Shown: positions 22,140-34,744 of the stretch, piece after piece | How the letters are laid out: the number at the start of each line of letters is the position of its first letter | How positions within the stretch are numbered: position 1 is the first letter of the stretch | Source of the DNA: Vanrija pseudolonga | Taxonomy: Eukaryota; Basidiomycota; Tremellomycetes; Trichosporonales; Trichosporonaceae | DNA length: 64,000 bases | NCBI RefSeq assembly: GCF_020906515.1 | Contig: NC_085851.1 | Location: forward strand, 1,612,001-1,676,000 | Direction: 5' to 3' | The notes under the pieces: model-generated | Told to the model about the DNA's origin: nothing | Seen by the model: the letters and a program-made list of their open reading frames with translations, nothing else | The model's database searches: none | Position numbers and translations under genes: made by a program

Positions 22140-25100
22140 CTACGCTCCGTTGCTGGTAGAACTATTGCTCCTCAGCGCCGCCGGCTTTGGCGCCGTCGTC
22201 GGCGGCTGCTTGGCGTGCAGCGCCGCGGGCTTGGGCACGACGGCCGGCGCTGCCTTCTTCCCGTCGGGCGACTTGGGCGCTGCGACCGTCGCGGCGGGCG
22301 AGAGCACCGGCTTGGGCGCGACGACAGGCGGCGGGGCCTTCTTACCAATATCGATGGGCGACGACGGGCCAGACTTGGGCGGTACTGGCGGCGGGGCCTT
22401 GGTCGCCGCTGCTTCCAGCTGAGCGAGCGTCGGTACCGGCTTGCGGCTGGATGGAAGGGGCGGCGCAGGAGCCTTCGCACCCCCGTAGAGCACGGGCAAT
22501 GGTGCCGTTTTTGCCGCATTGTCGGGCTGCACTGGCAGGGCCAGGCCCGTCGGTGGAGGTGAATTCATGTCCAGCGTACCAGTGCGCGACGTGTTCGGTC
22601 TGGGCGGGAGTCTGGGCGGCGCGCTCGCATTGCTGCTCACGGTCGTTGTCGTTGACGCTGTCGAGTTGGAGCGCTTGGGCGCGGGCACGGCAGGCGCGGC
22701 ACGTCGGGGCGACGGCACAATGACAAAGTCGCCAGTCGACGAAGGGGTCAGCACCTGGCTACTACTGGGGCTTCCACCACCCCCGCCACTGGCGGGTCGT
22801 GGCGGTGGTGGCGGTCGTTGTCTGGCAGCATATGGCACACCTGGCACGCCGGGCGCCGATAGCGACGCAGTGCGCTGCGGTAGTCCGCCTGACGCGGCTG
22901 TAGCGGTGGGGTAGCCTAGTCTCGCGTACGCGTTGCTAACGGTAGCAGAGAGGGTCGAGGTCACTGGTGTGATGTTGGTAGGCGATGCGTTGTTGAAGGC
23001 TCTCGACGGCGCTAAGCCCCGCGAAGGTGCCGCTCGGATAGATGCACTTCGCGCAGGCTTCGAGTCGCGTGAAATCGCGGGCGGCGCCTTGCGATCCGGC
23101 CCGGGCGACGGCACAGGCGACGGCGTGAGCGATACCGACGTCAGCTCCTTGACGAGCCCGCGGACACCGCCCTGGGCGGCCGACTCGACCAGGTGGTCGA
23201 GGTTGCCGTTGGCAAACTTTTGCTGCGCTACCCGTGCGAGCTCCTCCCTGATGTGCGCTTTCTTGGCGTGATCTACCTGGTCGACCGACCCCTTGGTGAC
23301 GGCGAATACGGGCCGGTGATCAGAGATCCGCAGCTCGGCACTATTGTACGCCACACACTCGAGGTTGGTGCCCTTGTACAGCACACGGTCCGTCCACGAC
23401 GGCACGCGCTGCTTCTCGGACGAGTCGTACGTGTCGGTGCCGTTGTCATACTTGTACGTCGGGCGGAAGTTGATCCGTGCTTCCTGGTAATCTTCGAAGA
23501 CTTGCTTCTCGGACCGAGCGAGCGACAGCTGGTCATACTCGTATAGCTCTGTAAACTCGTTCGCGAGTGCGAGCGGGCGCGCAACGTCATTGCTGAGGTC
23601 AATGCGGTAGTTGAAATCGGCGGACCAGACGACAATGCTGTGTTGTCAGCAAAATATCTCCCTCAACCCTGTACCCACTCGTGACTGTCAATCGTCTTGC
23701 CGCGGAGGAAGTGAAGACCGCTGACAATGGTGCGGTAGTCGACGTTGCGGTCCTCATAGTTTGACTGCCCGGCTGCCAAGTGACAAGTCATGAAGCACAG
23801 CGCCGAGTCGTATAGGTCGAAGCGGATGCCCACGCCGCCCTTGTTCCCGCTCATACCGCCGAGACCAGTCTTCTTGTATGCGTACTCGACGTTGCGGATA
23901 AACGGGAGGAGGCTGGACCTGACGACGATCATGAGGGCGGTTCCGACGAGCTGCTCGCTGCGCATGAGGATGTACTCGCCCTCGCCGCAGCAATTTGCAA
24001 ACGTCTGCATGATGACCGTCTCCCAGACGCGCTTCTTGGCGGGGTCGGTCTGGACGATTTGCTGTGCGGTGAGCTCGACAATCTCCTGGAACGAGATGGC
24101 GTAAATGTCTGCGCGGTCGACCTTGCTTGGGAACAGCCAGGGGTCGAGGACGCCGACGGGCGCCTTGCCGTTGACGTTCCATGTGCCAGAGAAGATGGTG
24201 ACGGGGCGCGGTGTCGCATACTCTTCGCGCCGGGCCTTGAGGGCCGTGTGTACCGAGTCGCCAATCGGGTCGAAGAGCACGACCTGCCGCTGGCCAGCTA
24301 GCAGGCCAAGTAGCATGTCAATCGCCTGCTGTTTGCTCTTGTCTTGGAAGTTGTTGATGTAGGCGCGCCCCACCGACTTGGTAGCATCGGACAACAGGCC
24401 AGCGAGGGTCTTGCGCCCAGACCTCGTTGCACTAGTGTTGATCGCGCCAGTGCCTGCGTATGTCTTGCTCAAGAGGTCGCCGTTATCCGCCCACAGGTCG
24501 CGGTGCACGCTCCATAGCGGCGACGACGAGTGGCACAGGGGCGAGTTGTGGTTTGCCAGAGCGCGGAAGAGAGCCAGGTATGAAATGACCTCTTGCACAA
24601 AGTTTGTGCGGTCCAAGCAGTCGAGGCAGTTGACACGGAAGACACCGTGTTGCTTCTCGATCAACGTTCCCGTCGAGAGGTCAATTGCAGTGTAGTCGAA
24701 TTTGTCGAGTGACGCCTGGATTGGGAGGAGGCGGTTGAAATCCGCGCGTACCGCGTCGTGGCCGCCGTTCTTCACGGCTGTGTGGAAGTCGTAGTCGGTG
24801 TATTGCACTGCGTCTTCGGGGATGTTCTCGTCGTCGGCGGCAGCGAGCTCGCTCTTGAGCTTGGTCACATGCGCCTTGTACGCCTCGGACAGCATCTGCT
24901 CCGCCTCCTTCGTGCCGAGCAGGTTGACGGCATGCACCGCGCCGTACGTCTTGATGAGGTCGTCAAAGTGCTGGTCGAACGGCCTCTGCGTCGCCTCGAA
25001 CGGTCGCGTAATCTCCACCTTTTGCTGGAGTGTCTGCAAGCCAGCGGTCGGCTGCTGCCAGAACATGGGCACGCTCCCGCGCACCTGGACATACGACACG

Positions 25101-26111
25101 GTGATCCCGCTGACGGTCATGAGCGTCTCGGTCTCGACAAAGTTGGCGACGTTGCCGTCGTCGTCGATACCGCGCGTCCTAAAACGTGCGCCGGCACGCT
25201 TACAGCTCAAGCGCGAGATCAACGCCAGCGTGCCCATGTCGTCGCGCGACGAGCCGATCGGGAACGGGCGGCTGTCCACAAACCCCTGTATGACCGGCAC
25301 CAGCAGTGCGTGGGCATCAAGCACGGCCTTGGCGTTGGGCGGCAGCCCAGCGCGAAAGTTCAAAAACGGCTTCAACAGCCGCGCGTTCCACACGAACCGC
25401 TCGTCAAAGTCCTCGAGCGCGCCCTGCTCCGTCGCGCCGACGCCCTCGCCGCCGTCGGCGTCGCCGCCCGCGCCCCACGCGCCAGAGCCAAGAGAGGACG
25501 AAATGTCCCACGACACGCCCTCGGCGTGGAAGAAGGCGCCCGAGCAGAGATACTTCTTCATCCCGTCGGTGGGGTTCGCGATGCCCGCCTGCGCCGCCTG
25601 GCTCATCGTCGGCGTGTTGCTCCCCGCGCGCGTGTAGCTGTCGCCTATTGGGTCGTCGTCGTCGTCTGCGCCGCCGCTCGCGCCGAGCATGTCGGGCGTG
25701 TCCCAGAAATTGGAAGAGAGCGAGTAGAACTCGACGGCGAGGACGCGCGCCGGGCGCAGCGAGGAGCCAGGGAGGAGGGGGGAGAGCGGCGAGCTGCCCG
25801 CAAGGAGGATGAGGAACGTCTCGGGGATGGGCGAGCGTTCTGCCGGCGTCAGTTAAAGCTAGTGGGGGGGGGGGGGGGGGCTCACCGCCAGCCGGGACAG
25901 AGGTCACGCCGAGCACGCCCTCGACGGTCCCCCGCCCGATGGAGATCAGGCCCGTCGTGTCCACCTCGTTGAGGGGGAGAAACTCTGCAACGACGACATT
26001 ACGCGACGCCTTGGTCTCGCTCGTGCCCGGTTGCCGGAAGACGAGCGCGTGCGACTCGGAGATGAGGAAGAATGCGCGCGGGCTCGGCCGGAGATAGAGC
26101 CGCGCTGGCAT
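22140..26111 (-). CDS. Synaptojanin-like phosphoinositide phosphatase (SAC1 + 5-phosphatase)
   Basis: Three exons: 26111-25886, 25839-23679 and 23637-22140, 1294 aa, intact. The N-terminal Sac domain contains the catalytic CX5RT site as NCLDCLDRTNFVQ (near base 24620). The inositol 5-phosphatase domain follows with FSGTWNVNG, ISFQEIVEL, MSGNKGGVGIRF, VVWSADFNYRID, PSWTDRVLYKG and SDHRPVFAV, i.e. all family motifs in order. About 380 residues of Pro/Ala/Ser-rich tail come last (PAPPLPSSRKP, PPPVPPKSGPSSP), with likely SH3-binding sites. This is the architecture of yeast Inp51/52/53: removal of phosphates from PI(4,5)P2 and other phosphoinositides at the plasma membrane and endosomes during endocytosis. 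The second intron splits the WSADFNYR motif. The first intron, 46 nt, contains a 17-base homopolymer right after its donor. Confidence 0.96.
25864..25880. repeat. Poly-G/poly-C run of 17 inside an intron
   Basis: Seventeen consecutive G on the plus strand. On the coding strand this is C17 directly after the GTGAG donor of the first intron of the synaptojanin-like gene. Confidence 0.9.
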
Positions 26112-26549
26112 TGTGCGATGGGGGTTGGGTGTTTGTCGGTGGCCAGGATTGAAAGAGTGTGAGACGCGGTAGAGACAGACGCGGCAGTCGTGGGTGGTTT
26201 AACTTGTGAGCGGTCACAAACGCCCACGACACCGCCGCCGCCATCACCGGGCACACACGCACACAACCACGCAGCGCGGGGCTCCACCAAAATACGACGC
26301 ACACGCTCGTGTGGCCTTTTTCTGCGGCGCCACCAACATCATCGACTACGCATCGGCCCTCTCGCCCTCGCGCCTGCCCCTCGCCACTCGTCATGTTTAA
26401 TGCTAGCATATGATTTGTACAGTTGCACATAATTACTCTGAAATGATCCCCTCGCACCGTTTCCAGACCATTGTCGGAGCTACACTGTCGCACATCTAAT
26501 ATGAGACCCATTCCTCCCCTCCCCCCTTCTAACAAATCCTCCACCAAAT
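26112..26549. other. Intergenic, MGA2-like 3' end / synaptojanin promoter
   Basis: About 440 bp between two co-directional minus-strand genes. No gene or repeat recognised. Confidence 0.6.
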
Positions 26550-29500
26550 TCAAAGGCGCTGCTTGATGGCGCGGCTGATCTGGCGAGCGTAGAGCAGACA
26601 GAAGCCCGTCGCGATGGGGACCGCAGTGACCAGGAGCCAGAAGCCAACAAAGAGCAAGACCGGGAGCCAGAAGAGGTAAAGCATGCGGTCGTCTGGGGTG
26701 GTGTCAGCGGATGGTCTCGAGACTCCATCGGTGTACTTACGCTTAACCTGCTTGGGCTTGGTAACCTGGCCGAGCTCACGCGAGCGCGAGGAAGGCGAGC
26801 TTCCGGCATTCGAGTGACGGCGGCGCGCCTGCCTCTTGCTCGAGGCACGGGGCGAGCTGTCCATAGGTCCAGCCGTGGCACCAGACTGCACCACAGCGTT
26901 CAACGCCGCGGCAGCCATGGCCTGGGTGAACAGCTTGACCTCCTCGGGGCTCGTCATCTTCTGCAGCGTGTCCCACGACGGCGCGGGGAACGCCACCCAG
27001 CCGTGAGAGCCCGACGACGTCTTCTCGCCGGCGCTCCACAAGGTCGGAAGACCCTTGGGCAAACTCTGCCAGACAGTGTCCTGGATCGGGTGAGAGATGT
27101 TGGACAAGGTGCGCGACATCCAAGACGCCGAGTCGGGAGGCGCGTACGGAGGCGGGTCGTCGCGAGGGACGGGCGAGAGCGAGCCAGGGAGGGGAGGAGT
27201 GGCAACGAGCGACGCACGACGGCCGCGCTTCGGGCTCGTCGACTGCGAGTGGCCAGGAGGTGACACGCGCTGCTTGCCCCGGGAGCGACGGCTGGGGCGA
27301 CGGCGCAGAATACGGGACGCCTTCGACACGCTATCGTGGTCCGAGTCTGAGCTCGGGTTGTCGTCGTCGATCTCGCTGCCAGTCTCCAGGGACACAGACG
27401 ACTCGGCATCGTTGGCAGTGTCGACCTTGGTGGACCAGACGGCCGAAAGCAGCAAGGCCTCCACCTCGGAATGCTCGTCGCTCTTGGCCAGGTCGAGGGG
27501 CATCTCACCAAAGACGGTCGGCAGATCGTATGACGCACCGGCTTCGAGGAGAATCCGCGCGCAGATGGTCTGGCTGCACAGGGCGGCATGGGCGAGGGGC
27601 GTAAAGCCATTGACGTCCTGAACGTTCAGGTGCGCGCCCACAGCGATGAGACGACGCAACAGGCGGTGGAAGCCCATGACGGTGGCAAGATGCAGTAGAG
27701 TCTGCTGCGACTTGTTGACGTCGTTGACCGCACCCGAACGACGGAGGGAGCCCGGCGCGTCCTCGTCCATGGAATTGATGACGTCGATCAGAGTAGTCTG
27801 AAGGTCGTCTTCCTCGACGTTCTCGGCCGGTGGGGCGACATCAAGCATATTCGAGCCAGGACGCATGTCGGCGTCAAACGGGGACTGGATGCCTGCCGGG
27901 CTCATGCTCGAGCGGTCACTAAAGTCGCTGTTGTTCTGAGACCGGGTAATGTGGTCGACGAGACGCATCGCCGGATCGCTGTTCTGGTGAAGCTGGCGAA
28001 CTTGAAGCATGAGACGCATCATCTCCTTGTCGGTGCCCGTGTACTTGAACATCATTGTCGGAACAGTCGGGTCCTTCATGTGACCCTGGACAGTCACCTC
28101 GACATCACCCGGCGAAGGCGCAGGGGGAAGAGTGCACTGCAGGAACGAGTCGGACACGAAAGCGGTAACAGCTGGGCGACCACCAAAGACAATGACCGTC
28201 TCTGGTGTGAAGAGACGGCCTGCAATAGCAATGGGCGCGCCGCCCGCCATGTCGCCCTCGCCAGGAATGACGTGCGAGACGACAGGCACTGGCTGTGGGG
28301 GCGGGCGAGGCTGCGTCTGGTGCTGGGCGAGGAGGGCGAGAAGGGCGCGTGTGTGCGCATCGGCATCGGCATTGGGCGAGATCTGAGGCAAGCCGTTGGA
28401 CTGCCCAAACGGCGACTGGTTCAAGCCGAGGTCGATACCTCCCATGGGAACTGAGGGCGAGAGGTTGAGGTGCTGCATGGGGCTGATTGCTGCGTTGCTT
28501 TCGCCGCCAGAATAGTCGATCATGTCGTCAAGCGTGTTGTCGGGAGGCAAGCCGCTGTCGCTAAACAGGCTGCCGGCTTGGAACGCAGAGAATTGGGAAG
28601 CATCGTCGCGGAAGCTGGATGCCACAGACGCAGCTTGGCTCGAGGTGCTTGTGCCGAAAAGCATATTCTCAAGCTGCGAAGCAACGTCGTTGGTCATGTC
28701 GACATCCTGCGAGCCGTTCTGGTTACCCGAAGCCGACCGGTTAACGTTATTGCCGTTGTTGAAGAGGTTGAGCGTGGACAGGTCAAGGCCACCTGGCGGC
28801 GACAGACTCATGGCGCCATTGGTGAACATGTCGCTCGAGAAGCTGCCGCTGAGGTTGTTCTGGTGGAGGCCATTGACGAGACCGTTCTGCAGGCCATTCG
28901 CTTGGTTACCGCCATTCAGGCCGTTGAGGCTGGAGCCACCCAGGCCGTTCTGACCGAGGCCACCAAACTGCTGCGCTGGGCTCGGTGCGACAGAAGACTG
29001 GTTGGACAGTGAGCCGCCCAGGCCGTTGTTCGCCAGAGCCGCCATGGACGCAAAGTTGGGTCGGCGAAGGGCGTCGGGGCTAACCGTTGTCTGCGCGAGC
29101 GCATCCGGCGTCCAGTTGGTAATGTCTGCCTGGGAGGTGTACGACGAGGTCGACTGCTGTCGAGAGAGACGTGGCCGCTGGTTCTGCTCCTGGAGGAAGT
29201 CGAAGGGGAGGCTCGTGGGTTGGACGGCGGGCGATTGTGATGGTGGACGCTCGTAGGGTTTGCCCTGCCGCACCTGCGGCGTTTGCTTCTGGACGACGGC
29301 GCCCACCTCGGACGTGACACTCATCTCGCTTTCAGAGGGAGTGGGTGATTGGCGTTGAGATGAAGCCGTGCTCATACGACCCTTGCGGACGCGGGGAGGT
29401 GCTTGGACGGACGGGGTAGCCGATGTCATGCGCTCGACCCCTCCCCTGGGCTTGGACTTGGCGTCCGTCTTGTGATCATCCGTGATCTTGATGGGGTGCG

Positions 29501-30851
29501 TCATTGCGCTTGCAATAATGTTACCTTCCAAGGTTCTCAAGGTGAACTTAATGTGGAAGCCGTTCTTCTCGCCATGACACTTGCAGTAGCAGATGACACG
29601 GAATGGAAGCCAGAAGCAGCTGCCCTCCTTGACTGCGACTTCGGGTGGCGAATTGAACAAGACAATCTCATGGCGCCAATCGGGGACTGTCGGATCCCAA
29701 GGAGGCTCCTCGACAACCTGGCTCACTCGATGAGGGTCGTACTGGTGAGCATTCTCGCCCGTGATGTAGTCCTCGGACGGTGGTTGGAGGGACGGACGGG
29801 GCACGGGGCTCGCCGACGTGTCAGAGTCGGAAGCGACCTGCTTCTTCCTCGCTGCGTCCTTGTTTTGTCGCCTTCGCTCCTCACGATTGCGACAGCGCTT
29901 GCACGCATACACTCTCTTTGGGTTTTCAGTGCTCGTGTACACTGCCGTTTCGACGTAGGCCACCTGGTGGGCAGGGATCTGGCCGGCCTGCAGCTGCTTC
30001 TTGGAGCTCGTCTTTGTGGTCGTGCCGGCCTGGAGACGGAGTCCGCGAAAGGTGGCCAATCGCTCAAAGACGGCGAGGACGTTGCCAGTCGCGTCTTGAG
30101 GCAGCAATGGCTTTATTGATGCGGGCACTGGAGGCTGTGATGGTGATCTGGGGACCATGCGGAGAATGTCGATGATAACTCGAATGGCTGTCTCGACGCG
30201 CTGCTTGTGAATGTGTTGAGGATCTCCTTGCAACAGCAACGTGTTATTGCTACTGGTGATGTTAGCAAGACAAAATTCTGCACCGCGCACAGCCTTACTT
30301 TGGGAACGCCGAAGCAATCTCCTCGAGTGGAGGCGAGACGAGAGCGAGGCCATCGACCTCGTACATGCGCTTTGGTGGTTCGGTGCGCGATCCTCCCTGC
30401 CCAGAACCAGTGACGCTGGGAGCTGCCGATGTGGAAGGGCGCGCCGAGGCTTGCGCCTGGGTCTGCGCGAAGAGCGACGTCGCCTGCTTTACATCGATCT
30501 TGGGCTTGGCTTCATTATTGTTGTTGTTGTTGTTGTTGTTGTTGGTCGTGGAGAAGAAGTCTGAGCTTGCGAGTTGGGAGAATGGCGCACTGGGAAACCA
30601 GTGTGTCAGCAGGTAGTTCATGGGTGTGATGTCGAAACAACGGCAACGTCAAGGGCAAGATTCAAGACTCACGCTCCGGTAAGGTTGTTGAGGATGGCCT
30701 GCATGCCCTGCATGAGGTGGCCCGAGCTCGCAGGAAAGGCAGCGGGGACCGACGACTTTGCAGGTGCGGTACTGTCGCCGCCAGCGTTTTCGGGTGACGA
30801 AGGTATGGTTGAGCGGGTAGAAAACGGTGACGATGTGGAAGACGAGTCCAT
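26550..30851 (-). CDS. MGA2/SPT23-like membrane-tethered transcription factor (IPT/TIG, ankyrin, TM)
   Basis: Four exons: 30851-30673, 30589-30299, 30252-26741 and 26692-26550, 1374 aa. The N-terminal third has a conserved block with ETAIRVIIDILRMVPRSP and a Cys/Arg-rich patch (VYACKRCRNREERRRQNKD). The middle is Asn/Gly/Leu/Ser-rich. An IPT/TIG fold follows (HVIPGEGDMAGGAPIAIAG to TMMFKYTG, near bases 28040-28275), then two or so ankyrin repeats (QTLLHLATVMGFHRLLRRLI and NGFTPLAHAALCSQTICARI, near 27530-27700). A single strong hydrophobic segment (LYLFWLPVLLFVGFWLLV) sits at the extreme C-terminus. This is the order in yeast Mga2/Spt23, ER-anchored factors released by ubiquitin-dependent processing that activate fatty-acid desaturase genes. 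The last exon, after a 48-nt intron, carries the whole membrane anchor. Exon 2 holds an Asn run coded by a repeat (30514-30544). Confidence 0.9.
30514..30544 (-). repeat. (AAC)n tract coding poly-Asn
   Basis: Run of ten Asn codons (plus-strand GTT/ATT) inside exon 2 of the MGA2-like gene; likely length-variable. Confidence 0.85.
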
Positions 30852-31664
30852 GTCCTGCCCCGAAGAGAGCGAGATGCGTGGGGAGGGGAGGGTAGTCGAC
30901 TGCAGGTGGCGAGAGGGGGGGCTAGAGCTCGGTGATGCAAGGTGCGTGCGGATTGTATGTGGAGGTTGTGTGGGTTATGCAATGGGAGGTTGTTGCTGGC
31001 TGCTGTTGCTGTTGCTGGTGCTGCTAGTTGATGGGAATGAGAATCGGCAAGACCGACCAGTCGAGTTTGCACGTCCGCGCTATGCACACGCCCCTCCTTC
31101 TCTTTCTCGGGCCGCTCGGCCAGGCCGTGTTCGAAAACGGGATGCCGTGAGGTGTAGCGAAGGAGGCCCAAGAGCCGATCAAGTGGATGAGAGAGTGGGA
31201 GTGGAAGGGAGTGGAAGAGGTGTAGCGGTGGGAGGTAGTTGGTGGTGGTGGTCGTTGCTGCTGGCTGCTGAAGCTCTGCCCACGCAGCCTGAGGTGTGAA
31301 GGGTAAGGTGGGTGACAAAGGGTCCACGCTGGCTGACTGGCTGGGCGGGCGGCGAACCAACAGAGGTCGTGGCGTTTGAGTCCGCTGCTGGCTCTGAATG
31401 AGGCGTCGTCGTGGGTACGCGTAGTGGGCGTGTGCGCTGGCTGCTACGTCGCCACTGCTCGAGATCGGGGCTGGTTGTCGAATTGTCGATGCAAAGTGTT
31501 GTAGGGAGCAGATGGTTAAAATGAGAAGTGCTTGTGTGTATAAGCGGAAGTGTGTGAGGGGCAGAGGAGGAGGCGGTGGGATTGCGAGAGAGATGGAGGA
31601 AAAGGACGACTGTATGGTATGCGTGCTATCTCGGTGTGTGCGTGCAGCGGCGAGACCCAAGTAG

Positions 31665-31690
31665 TGCTGCTGCTGCTGCTGCTGCTGCTG
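31665..31690. repeat. (CTG)n microsatellite
   Basis: Eight uninterrupted GCT/CTG triplets about 0.8 kb upstream of the MGA2-like start codon. Confidence 0.9.
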
Positions 31691-32009
31691 TAACACACAC
31701 ACTTTCTCGGCGGTACCTTGATTTCCTCTCTTACCGGACCTGCTTTTGCCGCTGCCGCCGCCACCGTTGCCTGCCAAAGAAAGGTCTGCCGTCGCCGTCG
31801 TCGTCAAACATGAGCCGTGAGCGTGAGCGTTTGGGCCTGCCAGGCGTCGTGCGTGCGTGCGTGCATCGTGCATTCTGCTACTGCCCTGCAAAAGAGTTTT
31901 TGCTCACGTCTCAGTTGCAAGGTGGGCAGGCTTGGGCATAATGTCCGAGGGGCCCAAAGGACAGGGAAGGGGGGGAGGGCACACGGCATGAGGGCGGAGG
32001 CGGCAGAGG

Positions 32010-32030
32010 GAGGAAGGAAGGAAGGAAGGG
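32010..32030. repeat. (GGAA)n microsatellite
   Basis: Four to five GGAA units in the gene-free stretch. Confidence 0.8.
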
Positions 32031-34744
32031 GGCTCACCACGGCCGGCCGCGGGGAAGCAAGGCAGAGCGGCAGCAGCGGCGGCACCAGGTGGGTGAAAAA
32101 GGGGCCAGCCAGGCAGCCAGGCCAGGCAGAGAGGTTGCAGGGGCGGAAAGGCCCAAGACGAATTGGCACGGCGCGGCAAGGCTTGTCGGGGGACCGCATA
32201 GAATGCTGCAGCCTGGGTACCTGGGTGCTGCTGCGGCAAATGGCGCTTATGGTCTTTGGCCTGACCCGGAACAGCGACAAGGCTAGGAACCTGGCTTTTT
32301 CGATTTTCGGAAACACCCTGAACACGACATTGGCAGACCGAGGACATGAGCGCGATGGATGGATGGCAGCAAAACGACAGAGTGAGTGAGACATGAGACG
32401 TAGCTGCACGTTGGCTACTGGGAGAGCGCAACCTCGACATGGCAGCAGCAGGAACAAGTAGTCAACATAAAGCCGCCGAAGCCACAACATGGCCCCCGGG
32501 GCACCAGTTGACCGGCCAAATGCGTGTGACAACTCCCCCGTCGTCCCCCGGGGGGGCCAAGTGACGAGGATGATGGCAGGATGAAGGCCTGGGAACTGGC
32601 AAGGGGTCGACAAGCATTTGCAGGCAATCGTGGTTGTGCCTCTGTCGCCTCATTGGCGGAGGGGAGGCGGAGCCGGGTGGAGGGGTGGGTGGTGGCATAC
32701 TTCTGGATCGCACAGCGATCCTAGGGGTGGGTGGGCGGGCACAGTATCACTCGCGTAGCAGGGCGGGTGGGTGGGCCACCTTCCATACAAGCTGGTAGCC
32801 AGGGCCGCGGCTCTCGTCTGCCAGCGTTGGACCAAATAGGCAGGAATGTATTACGCGGCGGGGTCAATTAAGCGTCAGTCGCCAGAGCGGCGCGCCAAGG
32901 CTGAAGCTGCTGCAATGCATAGGCGACAACCAGGGTAATGTGTCGTATTCATCACGAATCAACGTCGTCGCGCTGGCACTGGCGCTTCGGTGGGCTGCTA
33001 CACACCGACCTCAACGCCGAGGCGCGAGGCTGAATGGCGCCACACGGCACGCACCGGTGACTCGCGCTACTGCTGCTACAAAGGCAAAGGCGTACATACG
33101 CGTTGGCCTCACCTCGCCTCGCCAGCCAGTCGCGCCTGTCGCGTCAGTCAGCCTGCACGTGTGTCGTAGTCCCTCTAGGAAGGTTGTCGCAGTAGAGGGT
33201 TATTTTGGCCAGATCGGGTCTCGGCCAGATGGGTAGGCGCGCGCCAGTGCGCCAGTGTGTCTCTCCGAGTCGGACCACCTGTGCACCTGCCGAGCAGCAC
33301 CAGCAGCGATAACGCCCACGCTAGCGCTAGCGGCCTGCATATTCTCGGCGCAAGGCCTCCCCCGCCCCCGCGCCACCTCGGAGCCGCCGACAGTGCCTAT
33401 GGAGCCGCCCTTTCTCGGCGCCACACTACCACACCACCGTCGTTGCTCCGCCTCTCAACGCCGAGGCACCGGCGGCGCCAAGCACGCGATATGACTCACT
33501 ACTCGCTCACCGGCCCTCACGCCGAGGTTGCTCGTTCCGCTCAATGCCCGTCAAGCAAGGAAGGCCCCCCGTGCCCGTCGTCGCCAAGTCGCCGTGTCCC
33601 CTCGGCCCTTGAACAATCACGACACGTGCCTTGAGTGTGTGCTCCGCCGTGCCCGCTGCGCCGGCGGGGGCCGACGGCGAGACGGCCTCCGCGCTGTCAG
33701 CGACGGCAACGATGCAGCGGCCACCTTGGTCCTTCCCACGTGTGCGCAGCGACCGCATCTCCAGCATCCTGCCAAGCGGATCCGTTCCGGCTCGCGGCGG
33801 CGCCACACCCCCCCGAGGCGCATTACTGCGAGACAAGGAAGGCTTGCGGCGTGCGGCTGGCTGGCTTGTGCACTCACCTGGCTTCACGTGCTGCACAGGC
33901 TCGACTGACTTGCGGCAGCGTGACTACCGCGTATGCTACGTCTGCGCGAGCCGCGGCTCACTGACAAGTTATGTACGACAACAAGCAACCGATTGCCGCC
34001 TGTAGGCGTTTCAGACCGACATCAGCGGCGCACTCGCGTGCCAGCCAGTGAGCCAGTTCTCGACTGGCCAGCTGGCCAACTCGATTCCCACCGCGGCCGT
34101 GGAACGCCTCTCGCTGCTGCTTGCGCTGTAGCGTCCAGTCTGGAACGGCGCTACGCAACACCACGAGGACAACATGAAGCGCCGCAGACGAACTCTGATT
34201 GCCCTAAGGTACTGCCTGGTTTCTCACGCACCCCTGCGCCTCCCTCTGTGCATACCAAGCCATGCCTCCGCCATGTGCACCGCCACGGCCGCCGCCGCGC
34301 TCCCTGTTTCATCATGCCCAGTCTGTCAGTCTGTGCCTTATCGGCGGGCGCGTGGGCGCGCGGGCAGCTGAGGGTTAGGTTACGCGGGGACGTCCGTCGG
34401 GTGCGCCGTGTCGGCATGGCATGCTTTGCATTTCTCTAGACAGCGGCGCCTGTACGCGCCCGCCGGCGGGCATGGTGGCTGGCTGCCTGTTGCTTGCCCA
34501 AGCCAGCCATGCCTGACCAACGTCCGTGGCCTTGGCCTCGCGTCATATCTGCTGCCGGTTAGGTGACAAGTAGACACCGAGATGAGGTAACAACCCCTAT
34601 ACACTGGCGACACCACCATGACACCAGCGTGCGTACGACAGACAGCCGCCTGCCGCCCACCCCACCTACTATGCCACACCTGGGACAGCCGTTTCACCAG
34701 TGTACGAGTAGCTTGCGTCAGCGCCGTACTACCACAACGATGAC

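Larger units (their letters stand above)
30852..34744. other. Long gene-free stretch upstream of the MGA2-like gene
   Basis: Nearly 3.9 kb between the MGA2-like start and the 3' end of the arginine methyltransferase. It contains a CTG triplet tract (31665-31690) and a GGAA tract (32010-32030), plus several GC-rich frames without any family motif. The length suggests an extended promoter or long 5' UTR, or an unrecognised non-coding transcript. No gene can be supported. Confidence 0.6.

Noticed and set aside
31817-32389. 190-codon plus-strand frame upstream of the MGA2-like gene
   Set aside because: Overlaps an antisense frame of similar length, includes a GGAA microsatellite, has no motif.
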